Made by a program: the position numbers and the translations under genes
The notes under the pieces: generated by a model
Database searches by the model: none
Told to the model about the DNA's origin: nothing
The model's input: the letters and a program-made list of their open reading frames with translations, nothing else
DNA from: Sphingobium lactosutens DS20
Lineage (GTDB): Bacteria > Pseudomonadota > Alphaproteobacteria > Sphingomonadales > Sphingomonadaceae
Length of the DNA stretch: 64,000 bases
Direction of reading: 5' to 3'
Assembly: GCF_000445105.1 (NCBI RefSeq)
Contig: NZ_ATDP01000036.1
Coordinates: 1 to 64,000, forward strand
Part shown: positions 34,895 through 43,330 of the stretch, piece after piece
How the letters are laid out: every line of letters begins with the position of its first letter
Position numbering within the stretch: position 1 is the first letter of the stretch

Positions 34895-35839
34895 CTACGC
34901 CGCTTCGATGGTGCCGCCGCGATGAGCGGCGCGCTCCAAGTTGCGGCTGTTGCGCATGACGCGACGCTGTCGGAAGGGAGATGCCATTGTGCCCCAGGCC
35001 GTTCCGGCGAAGGCACCCACGCCGGCAGCGGCTCCCCCGGCTATTCCCGTTGCAATGGCTGGAGCCTGGAAGAAGAAGATCGTGCCCAAAAATATGTACG
35101 CTGCAAACAGGACAGCACCGAAAGCCGTATCCACGACGCCTTCAGATGCTGCTGTTGCAGCCGCTCCGAGGTCTGTGATTAGGGTCGTGATGGCTATGAT
35201 TACAGCAAGGAGAACGATATAGTTGAATACTTGGCCCAGCCAGCCGTGGAAAAAACGCCTCGTTGGCTCGAAGAGAGCTAGGGCGATGAAGATTGGGCCA
35301 AGTGCGATAATAATCGCCAACGCAACTTTGGCAAATATGGTAATAGCAAATCCAACCGCTGCCGAGAGCCCAGCTGATGCCTTCAGCCCCAGGCTCAGCG
35401 CATAGAGGACCAGTTTATATGGGTTAATGTCGCTGTACGTTGCGGCTTCAGTCTCTATCCGTGCAACTATAGCATCACTTTGAGTGTAATAGTCGTCGAA
35501 GGCCTCTCCTACTGTGTCGATCGTCTTACCGGCGAGAGCTTGGGAGATCGCATCGGGCATTCCGTGGAAGAGCGGCGTCGTGATCCAATCGGAATAGGCG
35601 ACCGTCGTCGCAGCAACATACAGCAGACAGAGCTTCACCATCCGATAGAATAGCTCACCCCATGGTTCGCTGATGATGCCCCGCATCACCATGTAGCCGA
35701 ACAGGGCGATGTAGATAACCAGCCCGACAGCGAGCGGACCACGGACAACCTCTACGACGTTTTGGAGACGCTCGTTGAGGAAAAGATCAAGCTTCCCATC
35801 AACGTTCGCGTAAAGTGAATTGAACATGTCCGTGGCCAT
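34895..35839 (-). CDS. virB6: VirB6/TrbL polytopic membrane protein
   Basis: A polytopic inner-membrane channel protein of 314 residues. It has at least five hydrophobic segments, including LAVGLVIYIALFGYMVM near the N-terminus and a long hydrophobic block between residues 150 and 265. A C-terminal basic tail (RQRRVMRNSRNLERAAHRGG) follows. The ATG at 35839 has GGAG six bases upstream, better than the ATG four codons earlier. It lies directly after the eexN-like gene. Confidence 0.9.
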   Translation of the reverse strand: MATDMFNSLYANVDGKLDLFLNERLQNVVEVVRGPLAVGLVIYIALFGYMVMRGIISEPWGELFYRMVKLCLLYVAATTVAYSDWITTPLFHGMPDAISQALAGKTIDTVGEAFDDYYTQSDAIVARIETEAATYSDINPYKLVLYALSLGLKASAGLSAAVGFAITIFAKVALAIIIALGPIFIALALFEPTRRFFHGWLGQVFNYIVLLAVIIAITTLITDLGAAATAASEGVVDTAFGAVLFAAYIFLGTIFFFQAPAIATGIAGGAAAGVGAFAGTAWGTMASPFRQRRVMRNSRNLERAAHRGGTIEAA

Positions 35840-35860
35840 GCGAGGCTCCAAGGCGCTGGA

Positions 35861-36079
35861 TTATTTCGAAAGCGACCGCATCTTGTTGTCGAGGATCCGG
35901 AGGCTTTCAGCGTTGGAACACTCCTGTTCGTTGGGATGTGATCCGTCGGCACAGGCCTTGGCGAGTCCTCTGAGCTCTTCGGGGTGAGAGGCTAGATAGT
36001 CCTTCCCGCGCGGTGCCCGCTCGCATCCTGCGAGCATTCCCGCTGCGGCAAACCCAAGCAGCAAAGCTCTCGCGGTCAT
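35861..36079 (-). CDS. EexN-like entry-exclusion lipoprotein
   Basis: A 72-residue lipoprotein. Signal MTARALLLGFAAAGMLAGC ends in a lipobox, followed by a short domain (YLASHPEELRGLAKAC) with two further cysteines, as in EexN proteins. These block redundant transfer between cells already carrying the element. It lies between virB5 and virB6, its usual place, and overlaps virB5 by four bases. Confidence 0.75.
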   Translation of the reverse strand: MTARALLLGFAAAGMLAGCERAPRGKDYLASHPEELRGLAKACADGSHPNEQECSNAESLRILDNKMRSLSK

Positions 36080-36789
36080 TGCGACAAGCTTTCTAGCTTC
36101 GTCGCCAGTATCGCTTCGCTTTCGCGCTGTGATCGCAACTGGACGTCTGCTTCTTGCCGCATTCGCAGCGCCTGCAATTGCAAGGCGTCGTTCTGGATAT
36201 GGGCATTCTCGACCCCTACCCTCGCCTGGATATCCATGACCTGCTTGGCGTCCGAAGCCGTATCCAGCGAGGTTCTCAGTTCTTCGAGCCCGGCGGTACG
36301 CTGGGCCGACACGCCATAGGCCGCCTCCGCGATCGCGGCGTCGCGCGCTGCGAGGTCGCCGTTCCGCAAGAGGTTGTCGCGGGACGCGCGCTCATACGCC
36401 GACGCACCTGGCCGCAATTCCGGCAAGGCGATGCGGTTGGCGTCCCGGATACGGGTCGCGGAGCTCCCAAGCGAGCCCAGGCTGGCATTGTCCGACGACA
36501 TCAGCCGGCTGATGTCACGGGCCTCCCGCGGCAGAAGATGGCGCATGGCATCGGTGGAAAGAGATGATGCGATGCCGTTGACGTCGGTGACCTGGTTGAA
36601 GCTGCCATAGAGCTGCTTCGCTTCTGCGATCTGCTCCTTCCCCTGATCGATCATCGACAGCGTGTTCTTCACCGTGGCCAGCGCCTGCAGATAACCGGAG
36701 CTGTCGTAGACGGGGATACCTTGCGCGACTGCAGGCCCCGCCATTCCTAGGGCGATGGCGCCAAGTGCTGCGTATATGCCCTTACCCAT
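36076..36789 (-). CDS. virB5: VirB5 minor pilus protein
   Basis: Secreted pilus-tip component of 237 residues. It has a cleavable signal peptide (MGKGIYAALGAIALGMAGPAVAQ) and a largely helical mature part with VKNTLSMIDQGKEQIAEAK and a repeated heptad-like C-terminus, typical of VirB5/TrbJ. It lies between virB4 and eexN; the stop overlaps the eexN start. Confidence 0.85.
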   Translation of the reverse strand: MGKGIYAALGAIALGMAGPAVAQGIPVYDSSGYLQALATVKNTLSMIDQGKEQIAEAKQLYGSFNQVTDVNGIASSLSTDAMRHLLPREARDISRLMSSDNASLGSLGSSATRIRDANRIALPELRPGASAYERASRDNLLRNGDLAARDAAIAEAAYGVSAQRTAGLEELRTSLDTASDAKQVMDIQARVGVENAHIQNDALQLQALRMRQEADVQLRSQRESEAILATKLESLSQ

Positions 36790-36792
36790 AGC

Positions 36793-39210
36793 TCATCCTT
36801 TCCTGATCGATGCAGACCGACGCTGCTGGTGAAAAAGAGGCAGCCATTTCGCCGGGTCGTCGCCGACATCAGCGCGAATGGCATCGAGGAGCGTCACGGT
36901 TTCCGTGGTGCCCGAGAGCACCGCGAGCTCGTCGGAGAGGCCGCCCAGGTCCAGTTCCACCACGATCGAGTCATGACCCTGCTTGATGAGGAAGCGGCGA
37001 GATTCCGGGTTCAGGTCGTGACGGACGAGCTTGAATTCCGCCTGGGTCAGGCCCAGCCCGTCGATATAATCCGTTTCACGCCCATAGGGGTTGGGCAGCA
37101 GGATCTTGGTCGCGACCTGCTCCATGATACTGTGCGAGATATCCGAGCGCAGCGCATCGGCCGGGCTCTGCGTGCCGAAAACCAGGAAGGCGTTCTGCTT
37201 GCGGTAGGTCTTCAGGCCATCCTGGGCAAAGGCGCGGAAAGCGTCATCACCCAGCGCCTTCCAGAACTCATCGATGTCGATCACCAGTCGGCGGCCATCC
37301 AGCAGGCCGTCGATGCGATGGAACATGTACATCATGATCGGCGTGCGAACTTCCGGATTGTCGAGGAAATCGGTCATGTCGAAGCCGAGGAACGGCGCAT
37401 CGAGCGACAAAGCATCGATCTCGTTGTCGAACACCCACCCCAGCGATCCGCCTCGCGCCCATTTCTCAAGCCGAGCGCCGATGCCTTCCGGATCGCGCTG
37501 GCCGAGCAGCTGGCGCAGGGCCAGAATGGATCGGTTCTCCGGTGCGAGCCGCCCGAGCGACGCCAAGCCTTCGTCGATCATGCGTTCCTGGGTGACGCCC
37601 AGCGTGCTGCCGGGCGGCGTCACCAGCTGCCGGATCAGACGACCGAGAAAGACGAGGTTGCGCGGCCCATATTCGAGCGCCCGCAGCGGCGCGAAGCCGG
37701 TTGGTTCCCCGTTCTTCAGCGTCAGATAGATCCCGCCAGCAGACCGCACATAGATCTCGGCACCGCGATCCTTGTCGATGAAGATCTGCTGAGCGCCCGT
37801 TTTCTCGAGCTGCGCCATCAGGAAGTTCTGAACGACCGTTTTGCCCGCGCCCGAGGGACCGATGATGAGCGTGTGGCCGAGATCCCCGACATGGAAGTTG
37901 AAATAGTAGGGCGATTGCGCGGCCGTCTTCATCAGCGCGATCGCCGGACCCCAATGATTTCCGCTCGGCCGGCCTGCGGGGTAGGTATGAAAAGGCGCCA
38001 ATGCGGCGAAATTCCGCGATGTGATTGCCGCCGGCCGCGCCCGCCAGGCGAAGTTACCGGGAAGCTGAGCCCAGAAGGCCGCTTCGAGCGCCGGCCCTTC
38101 CCTCGCTGATACCAGGCCAGCGTCCGCGAGCGCCGCCCGCGCGGCCGACAGATTATCGGCGAGCCGCCTCTGGCTTTCGGCAAACACCCCAAGCGAGAAA
38201 TGATGTTCGCCAAGGACGAACCGATTGCTTTGAAGATCGTCGGCGGCGTCTTCGAGGTCGAGCGCCTGGCTTGCTGCCGCGTCCTCGGTCGAAGCCATCT
38301 GGTTCTGCCGCCGGCGCAGCCTTTCGGCCGCGCGCGCCTTCCCCATGAAGGTGAAGGATTGCGACACGACGAACGCGAAATCCTGGCCGAGCAGAGCGTT
38401 CATCTGACCGGGACGGGTGAGCGCGGGATATTCCCGGATGCCGAAAATGCCCAACCAGCGGCTCGCATCATGGGCGCGGATCTCGACCGTCTCGCGTCCG
38501 AAGATCACCCGCTCGCCGTAAAGGGCTGAGCCAAGATGGCCTCGGACCAGCGGCACCTTGGCCTTGGCACCCATCATGACCTGCTCGAGCACTTCGAGCG
38601 GCCTGGAGAATAGGAGGCCATTTTGCTGATAAAGAGCGAGCCGCGCGGGGCTGCACCGCCGGAGGAGCTTTTCGATATCGCGCGCCTTCTCCTCGAAGCG
38701 GGCCAACTCGTCGGGGTCGACCTCCTCATCGGCCACCCTGGCCTTGGCGATGCGTTTGAGGATCAAGCCGGTCCGATCGGCCGAGCCGACCGCCGGGCGC
38801 ATGATCAGCGTCAGATAATGCTCGTTGACGAACATGCGCTTGGCAGTCACCCGCGCGCGATATTTTTCGTCCAGATCGGCCGCGAAGTCCGAGCGGAATT
38901 GGCCTTCGGGATAGTCATCGACCGGGCGGCGAACGATGTGGGTCCAGAGCGCGAGCCGGTCGTCGGCAATGTTGCGCCAGGTGCCGTTGAGCTTCTCATG
39001 CCAGTCGTTGAGGTGGATCGGATCCGCGGTTTCGAAGGCGAGCCCCTCGAGGCGGAACATCATCATGAGGTCGCCGCTATCGAGCGCGATCACCTCCGAC
39101 GTCACGTGGCGCGCATAGGGCAGATAGCGCCCAGGCTCGGCCTCTTGCCGCAATATGCGCCACGGCGTCTTGCGCGGCGGGAGCTGGGCAGCCGCGCTAG
39201 CCACGCGCAA
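36793..39210 (-). CDS. virB4: VirB4 secretion ATPase
   Basis: The largest channel ATPase, 805 residues. An N-terminal CagE/TrbE-type domain is followed by Walker A GPSGAGKT (451-458), Walker B LVIDIDEFW, and the downstream NAFLVFGTQSP motif. It is needed for pilus biogenesis and substrate transfer. Its start overlaps the virB3 stop by 14 bases, and virB5 follows after three bases. Confidence 0.94.
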   Translation of the reverse strand: MRVASAAAQLPPRKTPWRILRQEAEPGRYLPYARHVTSEVIALDSGDLMMMFRLEGLAFETADPIHLNDWHEKLNGTWRNIADDRLALWTHIVRRPVDDYPEGQFRSDFAADLDEKYRARVTAKRMFVNEHYLTLIMRPAVGSADRTGLILKRIAKARVADEEVDPDELARFEEKARDIEKLLRRCSPARLALYQQNGLLFSRPLEVLEQVMMGAKAKVPLVRGHLGSALYGERVIFGRETVEIRAHDASRWLGIFGIREYPALTRPGQMNALLGQDFAFVVSQSFTFMGKARAAERLRRRQNQMASTEDAAASQALDLEDAADDLQSNRFVLGEHHFSLGVFAESQRRLADNLSAARAALADAGLVSAREGPALEAAFWAQLPGNFAWRARPAAITSRNFAALAPFHTYPAGRPSGNHWGPAIALMKTAAQSPYYFNFHVGDLGHTLIIGPSGAGKTVVQNFLMAQLEKTGAQQIFIDKDRGAEIYVRSAGGIYLTLKNGEPTGFAPLRALEYGPRNLVFLGRLIRQLVTPPGSTLGVTQERMIDEGLASLGRLAPENRSILALRQLLGQRDPEGIGARLEKWARGGSLGWVFDNEIDALSLDAPFLGFDMTDFLDNPEVRTPIMMYMFHRIDGLLDGRRLVIDIDEFWKALGDDAFRAFAQDGLKTYRKQNAFLVFGTQSPADALRSDISHSIMEQVATKILLPNPYGRETDYIDGLGLTQAEFKLVRHDLNPESRRFLIKQGHDSIVVELDLGGLSDELAVLSGTTETVTLLDAIRADVGDDPAKWLPLFHQQRRSASIRKG

Positions 39211-39547
39211 AGCCCTTGCGTTTCAGCCCCGCGACCGGGAGCGGCGAATAGGAACTGCCGCCCCACCAGACGCGGTTCCGGCTTCGCGCCTTGGTCATGG
39301 TCCACAGCCACAGCAGCCGGAAGGCGTTGGCATCATGCCGCACGATGAGCCGTGCAACAGCAAGACAGGCGCCTCCGATGGCGCCGGCATAGAGCGGGTT
39401 GCCGCTGACGATCAAAGTGAGACAGGCGGCAAGCGCGATCGGCAACGAGGCTTCGAGCGGCACGCCGAGCCACATCGTCGGGCGCGTGACCGCGAGAAAC
39501 AACGTCTCCTCGCGCAGCCGCTCGTCCAAGGCGGCGCTCTCCTTCAC
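39197..39547 (-). CDS. virB3: VirB3 inner-membrane protein
   Basis: A 116-residue membrane protein that partners VirB4. Visible are FLAVTRPTMWLGVPLEA, the usual VirB3 N-terminal signature, and two adjacent hydrophobic segments (LPIALAACLTLIVSG and LYAGAIGGACLAVARLI). The start is a GTG whose last two bases overlap the virB2 stop (GTGA). A much longer in-frame reading to 40030 is spurious because it covers virB2. Confidence 0.88.
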   Translation of the reverse strand: MKESAALDERLREETLFLAVTRPTMWLGVPLEASLPIALAACLTLIVSGNPLYAGAIGGACLAVARLIVRHDANAFRLLWLWTMTKARSRNRVWWGGSSYSPLPVAGLKRKGFARG

Positions 39548-39882
39548 GCGCCACCCGTGATGGTGTCGACGATCCACTGCGCGCTGAAGACGATGAAGAT
39601 GCCAACAATGACCGTCACCAGAAGGCCGAGGCTGGCGCGCCCGGTGAAAAACATGAACCCAACGATCACGACCGCGATCACCGCGATGGTCTTGGCGAAA
39701 GTCCCAGTGAGCCAGGTCTTGATGTTCTCCGCCATGGACGTGATGCCGTCGGCACCTTGCGCGTGTGCAGGATCGCTCAGCAGCATCGAGACAAGTAGCG
39801 CCAATGCCATCACGCCGATGACGCGCAGCAGAAGTCGCGCCCATTGGGGTCGTCCGCCCAGGTGGGCGGTGATTGCTGTCAT
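39544..39882 (-). CDS. virB2: VirB2 major pilin
   Basis: Pilin precursor of 112 residues with a long signal peptide ending SDPAHA and a mature part with two hydrophobic helices (TIAVIAVVIVGFMFF and LGLLVTVIVGIFIVFSAQWIV). AAAGGA lies ahead of the ATG at 39882. The start overlaps the end of virB1 by four bases. Confidence 0.88.
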   Translation of the reverse strand: MTAITAHLGGRPQWARLLLRVIGVMALALLVSMLLSDPAHAQGADGITSMAENIKTWLTGTFAKTIAVIAVVIVGFMFFTGRASLGLLVTVIVGIFIVFSAQWIVDTITGGA

Positions 39883-40544
39883 GGATGCTGTCCTTTCTGA
39901 GATGCGGCCCCGTCGCCGAACACCATGAGCGAGGCCTGGCTCGCCCTCGCCGCTGTTTTCCACCCGGCTGCGGCCGGGGGCGAAACAGGGGTATCGGGTG
40001 GCGGAGCGAAGGCCGGAGCCGCTGGGGCAACGACCGAGTTTCTGGTTGCCGGCGCCGTACTCCGGATCAACGGAATGACGGCCGACGCGCTGGCATAGAC
40101 CCTGGCGACATAGCCGTTGCGAAAGCCGCGCTGCCGGTCGCCGGTATTGTACAGCGACAGGGCGGTCGCGATCGCGTGATCGCGGCTCGGGGCAAGGCGC
40201 GCGACCGCCTGGTAGTTGGTCGCTAGGACACGCGCGGCGGCGGCTAGGTTGGAGCAGGGCTCGAATGCATTTTCCACCGAAAGCCCCAGCCAGCCGAGAT
40301 TGGCGCTGTTGATCTGCCCCAGGCCGAGATCGATGTTGTAGCCTCGACCAATCAGGCTGCGCGCCGCAGCGATTGCCTGCGCCTTGGTCGCGGGCTTTGG
40401 CGCGCGCACGCCGGGACTATTGACCCCGATGGCGAGACTGTTGAACCGGCTCTCCGTGTGGACGATCGAAATGAGCGTCTCAGGCGCCACCGTCGGTGCG
40501 CAAGCTCCTGCAAGCGAAAGAAGGGTGGCGACATCGAGGATCAT
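39879..40544 (-). CDS. virB1: VirB1 lytic transglycosylase
   Basis: Opens the peptidoglycan for channel assembly. The 221-residue protein has the SLT-type catalytic glutamate in SIVHTESRFNSLAIG and the downstream GLGQINSANL motif. A Pro/Ala-rich C-terminal tail follows. It overlaps trbM-like upstream and virB2 downstream by four bases each. Confidence 0.9.
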   Translation of the reverse strand: MILDVATLLSLAGACAPTVAPETLISIVHTESRFNSLAIGVNSPGVRAPKPATKAQAIAAARSLIGRGYNIDLGLGQINSANLGWLGLSVENAFEPCSNLAAAARVLATNYQAVARLAPSRDHAIATALSLYNTGDRQRGFRNGYVARVYASASAVIPLIRSTAPATRNSVVAPAAPAFAPPPDTPVSPPAAAGWKTAARASQASLMVFGDGAASQKGQHP

Positions 40545-40879
40545 CGGCGGCCGCCGTCCAAACGCTCGATGCCGGCCAGCGAGAAGGTCTGGCTGCGGCC
40601 GTCGTTGAACGTGATGACCACCCGGCGGCGAGTTGTGGAATCGCGATCATAGACCTTCGTGCGGGCGACGCCGCCGCTACAGCCGGGAAAGGCGCCGCCG
40701 GTGGCCAAGCGTTGCCATAGCTTGGTCATCGGCGACACGCATTGCGCGTATTGGGTCGCGCCACCGGGATTGGAAAGACACAGGAGAACCTGGCAGCCCA
40801 GGTCATTCGCCGCTGCCGGTGCGCTTGGAAGGGCTGTGGCGAGGGCGAGCATCGCCATGCCGAATATTGCACGTTGCAT
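40541..40879 (-). CDS. TrbM/KikA-like conjugal transfer protein
   Basis: First gene of the transfer operon: a 112-residue exported protein with signal peptide (cleaved near SAPAAA) and a CQVLLCLSNPGG segment with several cysteines, as in TrbM/KikA/MpfK proteins. A GGGGGAAG ribosome site precedes the ATG. It ends in overlap with virB1. Confidence 0.7.
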   Translation of the reverse strand: MQRAIFGMAMLALATALPSAPAAANDLGCQVLLCLSNPGGATQYAQCVSPMTKLWQRLATGGAFPGCSGGVARTKVYDRDSTTRRRVVITFNDGRSQTFSLAGIERLDGGRR

Positions 40880-40928
40880 CGGGTCTTCCCCCGCGAGAGA
40901 CAGCTCCCGCGTCGGGAAATGCCGTCAG

Positions 40929-41888
40929 CTATCCGTTGGATTTCACCTCTCTTTTGTTCCGACCGCGCTCGATTTCGGCAATCCCCCCAGCCGGGGGGAG
41001 TTGATCGGTTTGCTGTCGCAGGAATTCGGTCAGAGCGCCTTCCTGGTCGGGTCGGAGAGCATCGATTGCGGCGAGATGGTCCGGCGGATCGCCGCCGAGC
41101 AGGATGGACGGGCATTGCCCGTCATAGTTGCCGAGATTGGGGCGGTGCTGCTGGTAGCCGACCAGCGCGGCAAGCGCGGGGGCAAATGCGCTGGCCACCT
41201 CGGGCGGATAGGTCAGCCACTGGTTTTCATAGGGCTTCAGCCAGCCGAGGCAGTAGCTGACGATGATGCCTCGGCGCACCGCGTTTGAATGATTCGAGCC
41301 GGCGCCATGAAGGGTCGATCCCAGAAATATGATCGCCGATCCAGGATTGGCTTCGATCGCGACCGGCTCCGCGCCGTCGTCACCCTGCCCGCCATTGTGG
41401 CTCCCCGGCCAGACCAGCGTGGCCCCATTTTCGGCCGTGAACGGCGAAATCGGCCACATCACGTTGACGAGATATTCGAGCTCGCCGGTCGGACCGCGCC
41501 ACATGTCCTGGTCCCGGTGCGGAAATTGCGCGGGCGCCCCCGGGTGCAGCTCGAGCGCTTGCGTGAGGTTGAGCTGGACCGTGTCGCACCAGGGCTCGAG
41601 GATAGCGTGGACGAGGCGCATGACGGCAGGGTTTTGGACAAGACTTTCCACCACCGGCGCGCGCTTCAGCAGGCCACCGAAGCGTTTTGTCCGAGGGCCG
41701 TAGAATCCGCCCTGGCAGAAAGGCGTGGCGGCAAAACGCGGATGGAGGGATCGATTGATCTCCTCGATGCGTGACCGAGACTCGACATCCGGCAGGATGC
41801 AGAAGCCGTGCTGCCGCAGATTTTCGTCGGCTTTGGTCGCGGCGGAGACGCCGCGCCGTGCGATCGTGGCCATGATCGCCCTCCTCAT
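40929..41888 (-). CDS. PhyH-family Fe(II)/2-oxoglutarate dioxygenase linked to luxI
   Basis: A 319-residue phytanoyl-CoA-dioxygenase-like oxygenase. The metal ligands are probably His124 and Asp126 (FPHRDQDMW) and His194 (LHGAG), with Arg205/206 as the 2-oxoglutarate anchor. The ATG at 41888 overlaps the luxI stop (ATGA), so the gene is co-translated with the signal synthase. A longer reading from 42239 runs back through luxI and is spurious. By context it may hydroxylate the acyl chain of the AHL or another signal; the substrate is not visible in the sequence. Confidence 0.8.
   Translation of the reverse strand: MRRAIMATIARRGVSAATKADENLRQHGFCILPDVESRSRIEEINRSLHPRFAATPFCQGGFYGPRTKRFGGLLKRAPVVESLVQNPAVMRLVHAILEPWCDTVQLNLTQALELHPGAPAQFPHRDQDMWRGPTGELEYLVNVMWPISPFTAENGATLVWPGSHNGGQGDDGAEPVAIEANPGSAIIFLGSTLHGAGSNHSNAVRRGIIVSYCLGWLKPYENQWLTYPPEVASAFAPALAALVGYQQHRPNLGNYDGQCPSILLGGDPPDHLAAIDALRPDQEGALTEFLRQQTDQLPPAGGIAEIERGRNKREVKSNG
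40982..40999. promoter_or_regulatory. Palindrome upstream of the transfer operon, possible regulator site
   Basis: TCCCCCC (40982-40988) and GGGGGGA (40993-40999) are perfect arms, about 105 bases upstream of the first transfer gene and inside the 3' end of phyH. It has the same general look as the palindrome before luxI (TCCCCAG/CTGGGGA). Because it also encodes Pro-Pro-Ala-Gly-Gly in phyH, chance is possible. Confidence 0.3.
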
Positions 41889-42496
41889 GCTGCGGCGGGA
41901 AGATCGGCAAGGCCGACAGGGCGGAAAATGCCGCTCGCGCGCAGCTGCTCGCGCGTTCGGTCGTCCACATCGATTTGCAAGGCGACGAGACTTCGCCCTT
42001 GCTCGGACGTGGGAAGACCCAATGGTCGGCAAGTCCAGCCGAAACCCAGGATCTGCTGGAACCACGGCCACTCGGCGACCCCGGTGAAGCTGTGGATCTG
42101 GTTGGCGAGGGCATATTCGACGAGCGCGGTGACCAGCTGATTGCGCAGCTCGAGACGCTCCCGGGCGCGCAATTTTCGCGCAAGGCAAAAGCGGGTGATT
42201 TCCAGGATAGCACTGCCGCGCGGCGGCGCTTCCTCGCAAAGATCCGGGAAGATCGTGCCGAGAATATGCTCGTGCGTGGTCGGCAGAAGCCGTGCGGAGG
42301 CCCGGTGTTCCCCGTCGTCCCCGGTAACAACGATGTAGACGGCGCGATCATTGTCGAACTGATCGATCTCGTAGCGACCGGCGATGACCGGAACGTCCCA
42401 GCGAAGAAGATCGACGAAGACCCGCTTGCGCTCCTCGAACATGGAGCGAAACAGGCGGTGTTCCATGGCTTGCGAAAAGCCGGTCCCGATGTGCAT
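41885..42496 (-). CDS. luxI: LuxI-type N-acyl-homoserine lactone synthase
   Basis: Makes the AHL quorum signal from S-adenosylmethionine and acyl-carrier protein. The 203-residue protein keeps the invariant family residues: Arg25, Trp33, Asp45 and Asp48 (EIDQFD), Arg69, and Glu99 and Arg102 (LEITRF). AAGGAGG lies just ahead of the ATG. It is preceded by two luxR genes on the same strand and by a palindrome at 42553-42568, and followed by the overlapping phyH gene. Acyl chain length cannot be predicted by eye. Confidence 0.92.
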   Translation of the reverse strand: MHIGTGFSQAMEHRLFRSMFEERKRVFVDLLRWDVPVIAGRYEIDQFDNDRAVYIVVTGDDGEHRASARLLPTTHEHILGTIFPDLCEEAPPRGSAILEITRFCLARKLRARERLELRNQLVTALVEYALANQIHSFTGVAEWPWFQQILGFGWTCRPLGLPTSEQGRSLVALQIDVDDRTREQLRASGIFRPVGLADLPAAA

Positions 42497-42552
42497 GACA
42501 GCCTCCTTTTGGTGAGGCCTGTCAGTCGATCAGAGGCGGCTTTTTTGCGTTA

Positions 42553-42568
42553 TCCCCAGTTCTGGGGA
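42553..42568. promoter_or_regulatory. Palindrome between luxR and luxI, lux-box-like
   Basis: TCCCCAG and CTGGGGA are perfect 7-bp arms with a 2-base centre, about 57-72 bases upstream of the luxI start and immediately after the luxR stop. Length and position fit a LuxR binding site for luxI autoinduction. It does not match the classical lux box sequence, so the role is inferred. Confidence 0.55.
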
Positions 42569-42570
42569 GA

Positions 42571-43317
42571 TCATCGGCCGAACACATCGGCAAAGCTGAT
42601 TTGCCCTTCGAACAAGGCGCGAATGGCGAGGAGGGTGCGCTTGGTGACGCCATAGCGGTCGCGCGCATCCTTCACATGCTGGATCACCGTTTCCTGGCCG
42701 ATGCCGAGGATCTGGCTGATCTCCCAATCGGTCTTGCCCCGCGCGACCAGCGCCACGCATTCGGCCTGCCTTTCGGTCAGGCTCGGGCATTCGGATTGCG
42801 GCGCGTGGATCCGGGAAATCTTGCGTGCCGCTTCGAACGCGAAGCTGCCGACGAGCTGCACGAACGGCAGCTGCCGATGGTCGAGCATCTCGCCCGCCGC
42901 CATCGCGAAGGAACAGGATCCATTGAGCTCGCCAGGAATATGGGCCGGAACGGTGAAGCCGTCGCCCAGCCCGGCCTCGTAGGCTTCTGCCAGGATCGAG
43001 CGATCGGCGGCCGTCAGAGAGATGATCGACTGAACCGCCGACCAGGCAAAGCCCACATTGGTGCGATGGCTGGCGCGGTGGATCGGGTCGCTCGCATAGA
43101 GGCGTCTCGCCTGGAAGCGCTCCACCCAGTCTTGCGGATAGTCGACGATGTGGACCGAGCGAACCGCAGGCTTCAGGTCGACATGATGGACCAGGGCATA
43201 GTGCCGAAAGCCCATGGCCTTCGTGATTTCGGCCATCAGGTCAGACAAGGCCGTAGCGTCCTTGATCGCGCCAGCGACAGCGCAGAAATCCTGAACTTGC
43301 CCAAGCCCGATCATCAT
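42571..43317 (-). CDS. LuxR-type quorum-sensing regulator 2
   Basis: A 248-residue two-domain regulator. The N-terminal autoinducer-binding domain includes HYALVHHVDL, YPQDWVERF and DPIHRASHR. The C-terminal LuxR helix-turn-helix starts LTERQAECVALVARGKTDWEISQIL. The start is taken at the ATG pair 43314-43317 just after the upstream luxR stop; an ATG at 43362 that overlaps it is the alternative. It lies immediately upstream of luxI and is the likely cognate receptor, or shares the task with its tandem neighbour. Confidence 0.88.
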   Translation of the reverse strand: MMIGLGQVQDFCAVAGAIKDATALSDLMAEITKAMGFRHYALVHHVDLKPAVRSVHIVDYPQDWVERFQARRLYASDPIHRASHRTNVGFAWSAVQSIISLTAADRSILAEAYEAGLGDGFTVPAHIPGELNGSCSFAMAAGEMLDHRQLPFVQLVGSFAFEAARKISRIHAPQSECPSLTERQAECVALVARGKTDWEISQILGIGQETVIQHVKDARDRYGVTKRTLLAIRALFEGQISFADVFGR

Positions 43318-43330
43318 ATGGCCGGCGAGA

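Noticed and set aside
39548..40030. N-terminal extension of the virB3 frame to 277 codons
   Set aside because: It would overlap virB2 and virB1; the GTG at 39547 coupled to the virB2 stop gives the normal VirB3 length.
41889..42239. N-terminal extension of the PhyH frame to 436 codons
   Set aside because: It lies antiparallel in sense to nothing but is out of frame within luxI, and the ATG overlapping the luxI stop is the natural start.
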